64,000 nucleotides of DNA from Ricinus communis. Taxonomy: Eukaryota > Streptophyta > Magnoliopsida > Malpighiales > Euphorbiaceae. Numbering within the stretch: the first letter of the stretch is position 1; each line of letters starts with the position of its first letter. This document shows, piece by piece, positions 37,849-49,545 of this stretch. Under the pieces are notes generated by a model. It made no database searches, had not been told where the DNA came from, and saw only the letters and a list, made by a program, of their open reading frames with translations. A program made the position numbers and the translations under genes. The stretch is taken from positions 15,672,285 to 15,736,284 of the forward strand of contig NC_063265.1 in NCBI RefSeq assembly GCF_019578655.1, read 5' to 3'.

Positions 37849-40800
37849 ATGGATCGGCTAACAACAACAAAAATCATTCCAGATGCATTTCAAGGTGCTA
37901 GAGATGACATTTCAATGCAGTTCCTTATAATTTGGGATCAGATCAGAGCACCATTGATCGTTCCTTTACTACGTTTAGCAGTTGCTGTTTGTTTGCTCAT
38001 GTCCTTAATGCTCTTCATTGAAAGGGTCTATATGGGCATTGTCATTACCCTAGTCAAGATTTTTGGTCGAAAACCTGAAAAACGTTACAAGTGGGAACCC
38101 TTAAAAGATGATGTTGAAATGGGTAACTCTGCTTATCCAATGGTTCTTGTTCAAATCCCAATGTATAATGAAAGAGAGGTCCTTTTCTTCTCTTTTCCAA
38201 TCTTTTCTTCTACTTTCTTTTTTCTTTCTTTCTTTTCCCTTATTAGATACCAGTGTATAATGTGTTATATATGTGTAACAGGGCTAATCTTGCCTGTAAT
38301 TATGCATGTTTGCAGGTTTATCAGCTTTCCATTGGAGCTGCATGTGGCCTCTCTTGGCCTTCTGATCGCATCATAATTCAAGTTCTTGACGATTCGACAG
38401 ACCCGACTATCAAGGCAACTATCAATTATGACATTTAACAAGTTGTTGCCATTTTCTTTATGAAAAAAGAAAAAGAAAAGAGAACCAATTTTTTTAATCG
38501 CAGTTTCGAGCATGTTCGATGTAATAAATTAAGCAAATCCTGATGCGTTGTTTGTGTGCGTGGAATTAAATGCAGGATTTAGTTGAACTAGAGTGTCAAA
38601 GATGGGCAAGCAAAGGCATAAATATTAAGTACGAGATAAGAGATAATAGAAATGGGTACAAAGCTGGAGCTTTAAAAGAAGGCATGAAGCGAAGCTACGT
38701 TAAACACTGCGACTATGTAGCCATCTTTGATGCAGATTTTCAACCTGAACCTGACTTTCTCTGGCGTACCATTCCTTTCCTGGTCCATAATCCTGAACTG
38801 GGTCTGGTTCAGGCTCGTTGGAAATTCGGTAATCTCGCTTAATCACGTAAATTCTTGAGTTAGCATTTCTTAATTTGGCTGTTAATTAGTTTAATCATAT
38901 TTTTGGTCCATTAATTAATCTATGGTTTGTGTTAGAGGACATAGTTCATTTTAGATTTTTTTTTAAAATTATTATTAGGATATCACTGTTTCCAAGAAAC
39001 TGTCGGTGGGTCTTTTTTGTAGGGATATTAGAGATTGGTTGGGTAGTGAGATGTCCATTCCACGCTGTCCATGTAAGAATTTGACACGTCGGATATAGGG
39101 TCTTATTTTATTTTGAAGGAACCCACTTGTTAAACTACCCCCAACTTTAGCAAATGATTAAAAAAATTAAAATCAAACCATGTTGTTGGTTTAATTTTGG
39201 TTGACTCTTTAGTCTTTTGGAAAACTGAAGGTAGGTACCTTGGGAAATAAATGAACCTAACAAACTAAATTTAATTACAACTATAATGTAGTTCTTAAGA
39301 TTTATTTTCATTAAATGTGTACAGATCTTACTTTTAGACACTACTCAATTGATTTTAGAACTATACTGTGGATTAGACCCAGTTTTTTTTTCTAAAAAAA
39401 AAAAATAAACATTTTTCTCATAATATTATTAAAATTTATTTTATGTTAGAGAGATTTTTATGTGATATAACTCGAAGCTCGACTATAAAAAAAATAAAAT
39501 AAGAGTCACCAATGAATCCATATAAAAGAAAACAAGCATGACATGTTCATGGGCCATTGTGTTTTCAAGAACCAACAAAGGAAAAGAATTCATAAAGAAA
39601 TTAGTTCTCAAGAACATCCAAAAAAAACAGGGCTCATAGACAAATTCATTTGATGTGTCTCAAAAGGGAATAGAAAAAGGTATAATGGTTTAAATTTTTC
39701 TTTCCTGAAAGGAAAAATAAAAACAATGGATACTTGTTGTAATATGAGAGGATATGCATCACAAAACAAAGAAAAAAGATTTAAGCCATGAAAGAAAATT
39801 TTACAAATACATTTTGCCTTGATTGGAAATGGACCACCCAGGATGGTCCTTGTGAATTGGACCAAGCAAGCTTAGCTAAATAGCATGTTGGCAACAATTT
39901 AGCTATTTACACTTTTTTTTCCTGCAAAAGCTGCAAATGTCTCCACTCTTCTAATTACTTGTTATGGGAGTGCTAGATTTTTGGGTGGATCTGCCCAAAT
40001 TAATGTCAAAAGATGAAAAGAGTAGGTACATAGGGGGCATGTTTGGCCATTGAAGATTATCTTAAGGGGTATATCTGTCTCAAAATACATAAAAATAAAA
40101 AAAGAAGAAGAAATTTTGCTCGTCTTCTTAATATTCCCAGCAGCTGCATGTGCATATCTTTAATGGTGGACCTAAACTCATGTCACTTTCTAGCTCTACT
40201 AACCGACACTTGGTGAATTTGATGTTTTTTTGTTAAAAAAAAAAAAACATTATTGGTGTTATTTATAATCATTATAAATGTATATGTGTTTTGCCAGCTA
40301 TTCTGTTGGTGACGTGGCTAGTGTTCTTTTCTTTTTTTTTTTTCCTTTTCTTTTGGGTTGTTTTTCCAGTGAATTCTGATGAGTGCTTGATGACAAGAAT
40401 GCAAGAAATGTCTTTGGATTACCATTTCACTGTTGAGCAAGAAGTGGGGTCTTCTACTTATGCCTTCTTTGGCTTCAACGGTAATTAGTTAATTAATCAC
40501 AATCCTCACTATTGCTAACGTTTCATTATTTTAGAATTTAAATTCAAGTCAATATTATATTTTTCACATATTACTAACATGTGAAAGATCCAAAGAAATT
40601 AGTACTAATGGACCTTGACACAATGATACTGGAATGGTAGTCAGATTCTGAAATTATGCGCTTAATTGAACATATAAGAAGGTTGCAGGGAATTTATAGT
40701 GATAATTTTCAATGACTGTAATGGAACAGGAACGGCAGGAGTATGGAGAATTGCTGCACTCAATGAAGCTGGAGGCTGGAAGGACAGGACCACAGTAGAG

Positions 40801-42421
40801 GACATGGACCTTGCTGTCCGAGCTAGTCTCAAAGGCTGGAAATTCTTATACCTTGGTTCTCTTAAGGTAATTACAAGTAATTATAACTACTTTAACCATA
40901 ATTTCAAGGTGGTATTTTCTGAACACCAATTACAAAGATTGCAAAACTTAAGGAATTGGGATTTGTTTGTCCTACCTAGGACAGCTTCTAGGATTCTGGA
41001 AAATTTATATCATAATTTCAAGGTGGAAGAGTGTTGTTGTTGTTGTTTAGAGAGTGATTAACCTACTCTGTTGTTGAGTTGATAAAGGCGTAAAATCTTA
41101 GCTGGTCTAGTGTGATCCAGTTGTATTTAAACTTAACTAGTCAACAAATTAATAAACTATGATATAAGACCTGACATGTTCATGTGCTGATAACCTACCA
41201 TTAATTTCACGTAAAATAATTACATTCTTTGCTTCATTTCTTGGTTACTGTTGCTTCTGAACTTTATAAAAGATGCTCAGTCTTTCTTCTACTGACAAAG
41301 ATACCACACTATAATAGACAATTTGGAAGCACAAGGATAACAGCAAGAGAATACCAAGAAAGGAATAACAATAAACAAAAAGTGAATGCATCTGTATCTA
41401 TTTTGTATGGTATAGTGTTTTAAATTATGTCCTTTGTTTGAATATTGCCACAGGTGAAAAATGAGTTGCCTAGTACTTTCAGAGCATACCGCTATCAGCA
41501 GCATCGTTGGTCATGTGGTCCTGCTAACCTCTTCAGGAAAATGATGATGGAGATTATGACAAATAAGGTGGGTACTGCAGATTATTTTCAAAGGAAACGG
41601 TGTTGTCAGGATTTGAATCTCAACATTTTTATTTATTTTTTGAAACGCAGAAAGTGACCTTGTGGAAGAAAGCACATGTGATCTACAGCTTCTTCTTAGT
41701 GAGGAAGATCGTTGCCCACATCGTTACTTTTGTTTTTTACTGTGTTGTTTTGCCTGCAACTGTTTTGGTACCTGAAGTTGCGGTTCCAAAGTGGGGAGCT
41801 GTTTATATTCCTTCAATCGTTACACTTCTCAATGCCGTTGGAACCCCAAGGTCTTGATATCTGTTTATTCTTATAAGGAAAGGAATCCAAGTATATTTAC
41901 ATATGAAATTTGTTTCTCTAGATTGATTTGAGTTGTTTTTTCTTACAGGTCACTTCACCTGATGGTATTCTGGATCCTTTTTGAGAATGTCATGTCGCTG
42001 CACCGGACTAAGGCTACCTTCATTGGATTGTTAGAGGCTGGCAGAGTGAATGAATGGATTGTCACTGAAAAACTAGGAGATGCACTCAAGGCAAAACCTG
42101 CCAAAGCTCCAAAGAAACCACGATTTAAATTCGGAGACAGGTACATGCTTATAACAACGAAAAGGGTCTTGGCGTCAAGCTGCCTCATGTGCATGTAATA
42201 ATGTAGTTGTGTAGTTTATAATTACTAACTTACATTTCCTATATATGAACATTGACAGACTCCACCTTTTAGAGCTTGGGACTGGAGCTTACCTGTTCTT
42301 CTGCGGTTGCTATGATGTTGCATTTGGGAAAAACCACTATTTCTTATACCTATTCGTGCAAGCAATTGCCTTCTTCATCATGGGTTTCGGATACATTGGC
42401 ACCTTTGTCCCTAATTCTTGA
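37849..42421 (+). CDS. CSLA9: Glucomannan 4-beta-mannosyltransferase (cellulose synthase-like A)
   Basis: Golgi membrane GT2 enzyme that polymerises (gluco)mannan from GDP-mannose for the cell wall. Nine exons: 37849-38178, 38316-38414, 38576-38828, 40370-40480, 40730-40866, 41454-41567, 41651-41850, 41949-42140, 42259-42421. The frame is kept throughout and the protein is 532 aa, the usual CSLA length. It starts [20 protein letters not shown], has an N-terminal membrane span near residues 36-60, then [14 protein letters not shown], the UDP/GDP-sugar Asp in VLDDSTD, DADFQP, VEDMDL and the processive-glycosyltransferase QQHRW box. Several C-terminal spans and the ending GTFVPNS follow. Intron 2 begins with GC, not GT (38415). 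All catalytic motifs are intact. Sequence style is closest to the CSLA9/CSLA2 group; the exact number is less sure than the family. Confidence 0.95.
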
Positions 42422-43955
42422 TGTGACTGTGAAAGTAGCAGCCAGCTGGTGCAGTTCTTTCAGCAAATTCTTCACCCTATGCCTGCGCCATTTCACATGG
42501 TATAAGGCATTCGCAGTGAAAATTTCTGCAATTTAGCTTTGTATAAAAAGACAAAGAATGAAGGTCATATTCTTTTAGGTTGAGCATAAATTAGTTGAGT
42601 GGGTGACTTGAAAGGTTATTAGTTTCCCTTGTGAATATCACCGCATACATTTTAAGGAAACTACAGAAAAAACATTGTAATGTTGTTTTATGGGATTTGC
42701 ATTATATACGGATAGGATAAGGAAAAAGAGTGGAGAAAGCAGGTTTCTGGGTTCTGACCCTTAAGTAGATAGAGCAAAACATCTTGGAATGGGATTGTAA
42801 TTGTGAGATTTTTGTAGCTTTTGTCTTTTTCCCCTTTTTGTTCATTGCACTGTTGTGATTGGCATTGGCTTTGGGAGGAAATAAAGTAACAGAAATGGGA
42901 TAAGTTTTACAGTTGATCCATTTCTCTGTCTCTCATTATTTTGCAACTATAATTTGATTAACATGCTAAAATGTTATTCTGGTCTTGCTAGTACATCTTC
43001 TCTCGGGGTTTGATGATACAAAATATTGGGAACAATTAATAATTGTATACAGTGGAAGACAAAGCAAGACAGGAGAGGAGGCCTGCTCTTTGGTGACTTT
43101 TTTTTTTTTTCGGATGGCACTTGTTTGAGCCTTTGCTTTTTATTTTTCTTTCAATTTGCATAAGTTAATTCTTTTTTTTTCATTTGAACAAGAGATAAAG
43201 GAACTGGTAGTAATTTTTCAAAAAATTGTATGTTTATTTAAGATGATATTCAAATTTCTCATAGCTTAATTTAAAAAAAAAAATATTATTAATTTAATTT
43301 AAAATAAAATTCAAGATTTATCATCGCAACACCAAATTCGGAAGTAAATTTGTATTCTAGATGGACTTTATAAGAGCTATAAATGCCACAAACAACCGTG
43401 AGACTGGACAAGGTAATTTGATGGACTTTGTTATTGCAGCAAACAATAGGAATTGGAGGGCCATGGCGAGTGGTACTATTTCCTAGAGAGTCACTGTTAT
43501 CATTATTAATAATGCAATCCGTTGGAAGTGGCATGTTATTATGTTTTGGGTTGGCCCAACAAATTTGTGCCATTTTAAGGTGGAACCTTGCCCATCATTT
43601 TTGTGGGTATGCAATGCAGCTGGACCGACCTTACTGCTCCGTGATAAAAGTACAGTGAACAGAAAATATACTTACATGTGTCCTTCAATGATCAAATTTT
43701 GCCTGCCTTCTCAAGCACCTCCTGCATACAGAAAGAATAAATACTAAACAAAAAGTCAAATTTCGAAATCATTGAATCTGTCACAAATGCAATTGTATCA
43801 TGATACGCCTATTTCCAGGATCTTATCGGGCCATTTTTATTTCTATTGTTTTTTACCAAGCCTGAAACTAGAAAAGGGTATATGTAGGATAGAGCCCAAA
43901 TTCTATCATACCAACGGCTCATGACATTTTGCCATTCTGGTTTAAGGAAACATTG
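42422..43955. other. CSLA 3' region and spacer
   Basis: The CSLA 3' UTR probably runs several hundred bases beyond the stop. 43289-43747 has overlapping open frames on both strands but no family motif and no agreement between frames, so I do not call a gene. Confidence 0.5.
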
Positions 43956-43957
43956 GG

Positions 43958-44074
43958 ATAGAGAAATGTTTGAAAATGGTTTATTTCCAAATCACAGCAT
44001 TTACAGTGAGCTGACTTTGGGCCTCAAACAGGTGGGAAGGTTGCAAGCGGTCCAAGTTATGTGCTTTGATTTAT
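43958..44074 (+). pseudogene. PPR gene fragment (C-terminal part)
   Basis: The frame reads REMFENGLFPNHSIYSELT, then LGLKQVGRLQAVQVMC, then a stop. It matches the last repeats of the intact PPR protein at 46.5-49.0 kb (REMVENNFLPNASICNELTAGLEQEGRLQEVQVIC). Nothing upstream continues the repeats, so it is a duplicated gene end. Confidence 0.7.
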
Positions 44075-44679
44075 AACTGAGCATTAAAGTAATAAATGGC
44101 ATGATGTTTGATTGAAGTCTGTAAAATTTATAAAAATTTATTTTAAATTTTAAATTTAAATATCTTAAATAAAATAAAAATCTGACATAATCAATTATAT
44201 ATATAATTAATTGTAGCTAAACTAATAGCCCTTATTAGTCCTTAATCTCACCACTAGGAAATGGATAGAGTAATTCTCTTTAATATCAATACTATACGTG
44301 GAGAAAACTTTCAACATCTAACTCAATCAATTAAATTCATTGATTTTGGTCATTCTCTTTAATATCTTTTTAATTTAGTCCAGAATTATCCATTCTTATT
44401 ATATTATATCAAACTGATAAATGAGTGAGATATATTTTATATATTCAATAATATATATATATATATATTTAAATTTTATAATTATTTTAACTTATTCATC
44501 TATAATTTGATAAAAAAATAGTTAAAAAAAAACCACCTACCTAAGATTCAAGACTATCAATTCACCAACATATCCTTTTATTACTTTCCCATAAAAGAAA
44601 TTCCAAATATGATAGAAATTCAAATAATTAAAGAAATAAAATTAGGTGTATAATTTATACCTAGAGATTGTGCATCTAC

Positions 44680-45300
44680 TAGTTGTTTATCCATCCATTG
44701 TACGATTATTGTAATTATTTTTATTATAAAATTAAATTTATAGATAAAATTTAATAAAATTGTTAATATTTTAATATTTATTTATAAAGTTCTAAAACTG
44801 ACAATAAATTAAATACGTTTAAATGTATTTTTTAATTTTTCTAAAATTTTAAAATTTTAGTAGCACAATTATAGAAAAATTATATTAAGAATATTTATTG
44901 ATTTATTTTAATATTATATAAATTAATACTATCAATATAATTGATATTTCTATTATTAGGATTATAATTTATTATAAAGTTAAAAATTAATTTATTAGTA
45001 AATATAATATTTAAAATATTATTTTATAGAATTAAATTTACTATCTAATTAAAAATAATTTATTAATTAATATAATATTAATATATAATTAATATATTAA
45101 ATTAGAATTATTATCTAATTATAAAATTAATTTATTAATTAATATAATATTATAATATAATTAATATATTATTTATTAAGATTAAAGTCATTGTTTAATT
45201 AAAAATATAATTTATTAATCGATAAATTATAAAATTATACATAAATTTAAATTTTATATATTAAAAATAAAATATCTATATAAAAAAAATACCGTGTCAA
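44680..45300 (+). repeat. Dispersed ~0.6 kb non-coding repeat, copy 2
   Basis: Starts tagttgtttatccatccatt, continues with gattattgtaattatttttat and 'atagataaaatttaataaaa', has the 'tcaatataattgatatttct' block and the internal taatataatatta units, and ends at ..accgtgtcaa. The order and spacing follow copy 1 at 18941-19560. It sits between two PPR fragments. Confidence 0.65.
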
Positions 45301-45452
45301 CACATATGTAAAAAATATATCCTCTTTACTTGTAATACTTCAAGACCTAATCCCACAACTGTGGAGAGATATATTGTAAAGCGTTGATTAAGGAGTAACT
45401 ATGGTTTGTAAAATGCTTGCAAAAGGATTGAAAATACATTTTAAAAAATAAT

Positions 45453-45460
45453 TGTTGAGA

Positions 45461-45493
<33 letters not shown>

Positions 45494-45533
45494 ACCTTAA
45501 TCTGGCGCCTTAGACCAACTCGGCCATCTCAAC
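45453..45533 (-). tRNA. tRNA-Leu (AAG)
   Basis: The minus strand folds as a class II tRNA of 81 nt. The acceptor stem is GTTGAGA paired with TCTCAAC plus discriminator A. The D-arm is GGCCGAGTTGGTCTAAGGC, the anticodon stem is CCAGA/TCTGG with loop TTAAGGT (anticodon AAG), there is a variable arm, and the T-arm has GGTTCAAATCC. There is no intron and no encoded CCA. All stems pair, so it looks functional. Confidence 0.97.
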
Positions 45534-45593
45534 CTGCGATCCAATTGGATTTGTAAAATATAAAGAGAAAAAAGAAGAAGACAAGGTGATTGA

Positions 45594-45850
45594 ATTGAAG
45601 TTTTTGCCTAAAGGTTTTACTCTCAGCTTTGATGGGTTACTGAATTTGCAGTGATGTAATGAGTACAACGAGAATAATGCTGTGAATTTGTATGAGAAAA
45701 TGACTAATGCAGGTATTAAGCCTCAGAATGCTGATAGCAGTTAAGGGGGCATTGGAATTTCTGAAAAAGCATATTGAGAATGGGCTAGTTCCAGATGAAG
45801 TTATATTCTATAACACAGTTGCAGGCCGAATCTTGTTACTTGTAACTCTT
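45594..45850 (+). pseudogene. PPR gene fragment (central repeats)
   Basis: In shifting frames it reads KFLPKGFTLSFDGLLN, then NAVNLYEKMTNAGIKP, then ALEFLKKHIENGLVPDEV and a broken YNT. These match consecutive repeats of the intact PPR protein (..NGFMPDGYTYSILFDGLL, AMELYEQATEKGIRIN, AEEILKKFTENGLVADEVIYNT). Frameshifts, an inserted codon and stops show decay. Confidence 0.7.
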
Positions 45851-46532
45851 TGATTAAGATGCTCTGGGAACCGGAGATGTTGGGCTGCTTCAAGCTCTTA
45901 TATTTTTCTTTTACTTTTATTGATTAAGCCTCTCAAACATAATTTTGTACAACTGGGTTAAATTAAATAATGAAGTTGTTTCCATTCCAAAGTGTAGATG
46001 TGCATATAAGACATAAGAAGATCCAAGAGCATACATACTATTTATATTTCGAACAACTTTGCAGAGCCTCCCACAGTTGGCTTCTAAGAAATTTAAAGAA
46101 AAAAATAAAAGAATTTTTTTAGAAAAATCCTAAACTTAATAAGAAAATATCATATTTACTGCGTAAACTTTTTTTAAGAAAATATGGTGTGATTGTTTTT
46201 AATTGTTTAGTCTTTTAGTTATTTTATTAAAAAATAAAAAAATAAATAAAAAAAACAACTAAATCTGTATTTTAAAAAAAAAATTATATTTTTAACAGAG
46301 TAAAAATATAAAAAAATTAACACTGTAAATTTAATAAAAAAAATATAGATATTTTTGTTATTTTTTTGGAAAAAAAGAACAGACTTTGGCAAGCCGAAGC
46401 ATAGCTTGTCTTGCCCCATTACTTTATATATTTACTAAAAAAGCCCAAACTCTAGCCCCCTTGCAAATTTGGGGTTTAGTGAGGGTTTTCCTTTTCAACG
46501 GAAATTCAAAACCTGAAACCAGATTTTGGAAA
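45851..46532. other. Spacer and leader of the PPR gene
   Basis: AT-rich with A and T homopolymers. The reading frame of the PPR gene is open back to about 46386, but no ATG occurs there before 46533. No other feature seen. Confidence 0.6.
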
Positions 46533-48986
46533 ATGGCTAATCGCATTCGTCTCCTCTCTAAAGTCACTATTTCTACTAGAAACAATCCCAACCCTTTTCC
46601 TGTCTTTCCCTCTTTCTCTACAATCCCTACACCGGAAGAATCTGAACAAACCCAAAACACCCTATCAAACAATAGCAGCAAAGACCAAGAACGATATGAA
46701 CAAGTCAATAAGCTTCAAATTCTACTTCAACAAAACTGTAATGAAGCCGCTTATAGCCTCGCCAAGTCACTTATTCTCACAAAATCTACATTCTCTTCGC
46801 CGTCCGATCTCTTCTCTTGCTTCTCTGCATGTTCAATTCCATTACGAATTACACTCTCAGATATGTTGCTTTCAGTTTGTTGCAAGTCCAAAATGCTTAG
46901 AGAAGCTGTTGAATTGTATGAATTTATGAGGAGAGATGGTAAGCTTCCGTCTCTTGTTTCTTTGAGTTTGTTATTTAGTTGTTTGGTGAATGAAAAACAA
47001 TTTGTTAAAGTTGTTGATTTATTTATGGAGATTGAGAATTCGGGTTTTAGAACTGATACTTTTATGTATGCAAAGGCGATACAAGCTGCTGTTAAATTGC
47101 AAAATTTGAAGATGGGTATGGAGTTTTTGGATTCAATGAGAAAAAGAGGAGTAAGACCTAATGTATTTATTTATAATGTTTTGATTGGTGGGTTATGTAG
47201 AGAAAAGAGAATAAGGGATGCAGAGAAGATGTTTGATGAAATGTGTAACATAAATTTGGTGGGGAGTATTGTCACTTATAATACTCTTATTGATGGGTAT
47301 TGTAAAGTGGGTGAGCTGGATGCTGCGTTTAAAATGAGGGAGAGGATGAAGGAAAAGAGTGTTGCGCCGAATATCATTACTTTTAACTCTTTGCTTAGTG
47401 GACTTTGTAAGATGCGCAAAATGAAGGAGGCGAGAAGCTTATTGAAGGAGATGGAGGTGAATGGTTTTATGCCTGATGGGTATACATATAGTATTCTTTT
47501 TGATGGGTTATTGAGGTGTGATGATGGGAATGGTGCAATGGAATTGTATGAGCAAGCGACTGAGAAAGGAATTAGGATTAATAATTACACCGGTAGTATT
47601 TTGTTGAACGGCTTATGTAAACAAGGGAAAGTAGAGAAGGCTGAGGAGATTTTGAAGAAGTTTACGGAAAATGGTCTTGTTGCAGATGAGGTTATATACA
47701 ATACTTTTGTGAATGGGTATTGTCGAATAGGTGATATGAATAAAGCCATTTTGACTATTGAGAGAATGGAAAGTTTTGGGCTGAGGCCAAATTCTATCAC
47801 TTTTAATTCTTTGATTGATAAGTTTTGTGATATGAAGGAGATGGATAAGGCAGAGGAATGGGTGAAAAAGATGGCAGAGAAGGGAGTTACACCAAGTGTG
47901 GAGACATACAACACCCTTATTGATGGCTATGGGAAGTTGTGCACTTTTGATAGGTGTTTTCAGATTCTTGAACAGATGGAAGAGATTGGGGTAAAGCCAA
48001 ATGTTGTAAGCTACGGTTCTCTCATAAACTGTCTATGCAAGGATGGGAAGATTCTCGAGGCGGAAATAGTCCTTAGAGATATGATTTGCAGAGGGGTTTT
48101 GCCTAATGCACAGGTATATAATATGCTTATTGATGGAAGCTGTATGGTGGGGAAAGTGAAAGATGCTTTAAGATTCTTCGATGAGATGATGAGAAGTGAA
48201 ATTAGCCCAACCCTTGTAACTTATAATGTTCTTATTGATGGGCTCTGCAAAAAGGGAAAGTTGACTGAAGCTGAAGACTTCCTTACCCAAATAACCAGTA
48301 GTGGTCATAGTCCAGATGTGATCACATACAACTCATTAATCTCGGGGTATGCAAATGCGGGAAATGTTTCGAAATGTCTTGGGCTATATGAAACTATGAA
48401 AAATTTGGGCATAAAACCTACCGTTAGAACTTACCATCCTCTAATCAGTGGATGTAGCAAGGAAGGGATAGAACTCGTCGAGAAACTATATAATGAAATG
48501 CTACAGATGAATTTGCTTCCTGATCGAGTTGTGTATAATGCAATGATTCACTGCTATGCTGAGATTGGAAACACTCAAAAGGCATATAGTTTGCATCAGG
48601 GGATGCTAGATCAGGGTATTCATCCAGACAAGATGACTTATAATAGTTTGATTCTGGGTCATTTTAGAGAGGGGAAGTTATCAAACATAAAGGATCTGGT
48701 TAACAATATGAAGGCTAAGGAATTGGCCCCTAAAGCTGATACCTACGACATTCTGGTTAAGGGACACTGTGACCTAAAAGATTTCAGTGGAGCATATGTT
48801 TGGTATAGAGAAATGGTTGAAAATAATTTCCTTCCCAACGCAAGCATTTGTAATGAGCTTACTGCTGGACTTGAACAGGAGGGAAGATTGCAAGAGGTCC
48901 AGGTAATATGCTCAGAAATGAATGTTAAAGGAATAATAAATCACTGGCCCTCTAAAGAGGAGATTTCTGCTGTTGCTAAAATGTAA
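46533..48986 (+). CDS. P-type pentatricopeptide repeat protein, mitochondrial-type
   Basis: Intronless, 817 aa from the first ATG (MANRIRLLSKVTISTRNNPN). The first ~60 residues are Arg/Ser/Pro-rich with few acids, as in mitochondrial presequences. From about residue 107 to 803 there are about 19-20 PPR motifs of 35 residues (one of 34), for example IVTYNTLIDGYCKVGELDAA. There is no E, DYW or SMR domain at the end, so it is a P-class protein that binds organelle RNA (processing, stability, splicing or translation) rather than an editing factor. Length and repeat order resemble Arabidopsis At5g12100, from memory. Most repeats have Asn, Ser, Gly or Ala at position 5 and Asp, Asn, Ser or Thr at position 35, which allows a target prediction. 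Two decayed relatives lie within 3 kb upstream. Confidence 0.95.
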   Translation: MANRIRLLSKVTISTRNNPNPFPVFPSFSTIPTPEESEQTQNTLSNNSSKDQERYEQVNKLQILLQQNCNEAAYSLAKSLILTKSTFSSPSDLFSCFSACSIPLRITLSDMLLSVCCKSKMLREAVELYEFMRRDGKLPSLVSLSLLFSCLVNEKQFVKVVDLFMEIENSGFRTDTFMYAKAIQAAVKLQNLKMGMEFLDSMRKRGVRPNVFIYNVLIGGLCREKRIRDAEKMFDEMCNINLVGSIVTYNTLIDGYCKVGELDAAFKMRERMKEKSVAPNIITFNSLLSGLCKMRKMKEARSLLKEMEVNGFMPDGYTYSILFDGLLRCDDGNGAMELYEQATEKGIRINNYTGSILLNGLCKQGKVEKAEEILKKFTENGLVADEVIYNTFVNGYCRIGDMNKAILTIERMESFGLRPNSITFNSLIDKFCDMKEMDKAEEWVKKMAEKGVTPSVETYNTLIDGYGKLCTFDRCFQILEQMEEIGVKPNVVSYGSLINCLCKDGKILEAEIVLRDMICRGVLPNAQVYNMLIDGSCMVGKVKDALRFFDEMMRSEISPTLVTYNVLIDGLCKKGKLTEAEDFLTQITSSGHSPDVITYNSLISGYANAGNVSKCLGLYETMKNLGIKPTVRTYHPLISGCSKEGIELVEKLYNEMLQMNLLPDRVVYNAMIHCYAEIGNTQKAYSLHQGMLDQGIHPDKMTYNSLILGHFREGKLSNIKDLVNNMKAKELAPKADTYDILVKGHCDLKDFSGAYVWYREMVENNFLPNASICNELTAGLEQEGRLQEVQVICSEMNVKGIINHWPSKEEISAVAKM

Positions 48987-49545
48987 GAGATAGTCAGCAT
49001 TTGTGGGTGAGTGTGAACATTCAGAAGGCTGATACTACCGTGCGATGCTCAATTATGAAGATTTCACCGCCATTTTTATTTCCATTGAGTCAGTTTCTCA
49101 TGATTATGAATCAACAGGTGTTACATTTGTAAAACAATACCACAAACATTAAGCCTTGTATATCCTTTCTGATCATCATTTCTGTCTATGTTTTGAAATT
49201 TAAATATTACATTTATTCTAGACTATAGTGGTTCTGCAAATTACACTTGTCTAAGAGCTTTATTGAATTGAATCTTAGGACACTGCAAAAATCAAGTATA
49301 TAGTTCACAATATCATTTCTAAGCGTGTCTTCACCTGCACAAGCAATGATTTCTCTATAGAATACCTTTAAAGAGACTCTGCTTACTATATCTAACAGCC
49401 CCTCTTTTTTGGTCCTCTTTTTAAATGTGTGCAAAACAAAAACTTTTGGATGTCAACTACAGAAGCCTCTTGCTTCACCATCTCATGTAGTTGCATGAAT
49501 AGCCCTAAGACCTGAACTGAGGTGCTCCAGATGAATGCCCAAGAT
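48987..49545. other. PPR 3' region
   Basis: Ordinary AT-rich spacer after the PPR stop; no coding or RNA feature supported. Confidence 0.5.

Noticed and set aside
43289..43747. Overlapping open frames after the CSLA gene
   Set aside because: Frames on both strands overlap, none shows a motif, and splice sites do not join them into a protein.
46386..46532. 49-codon N-terminal extension of the PPR frame
   Set aside because: The frame is open but starts at TTG with no ATG; the ATG at 46533 begins a normal presequence.
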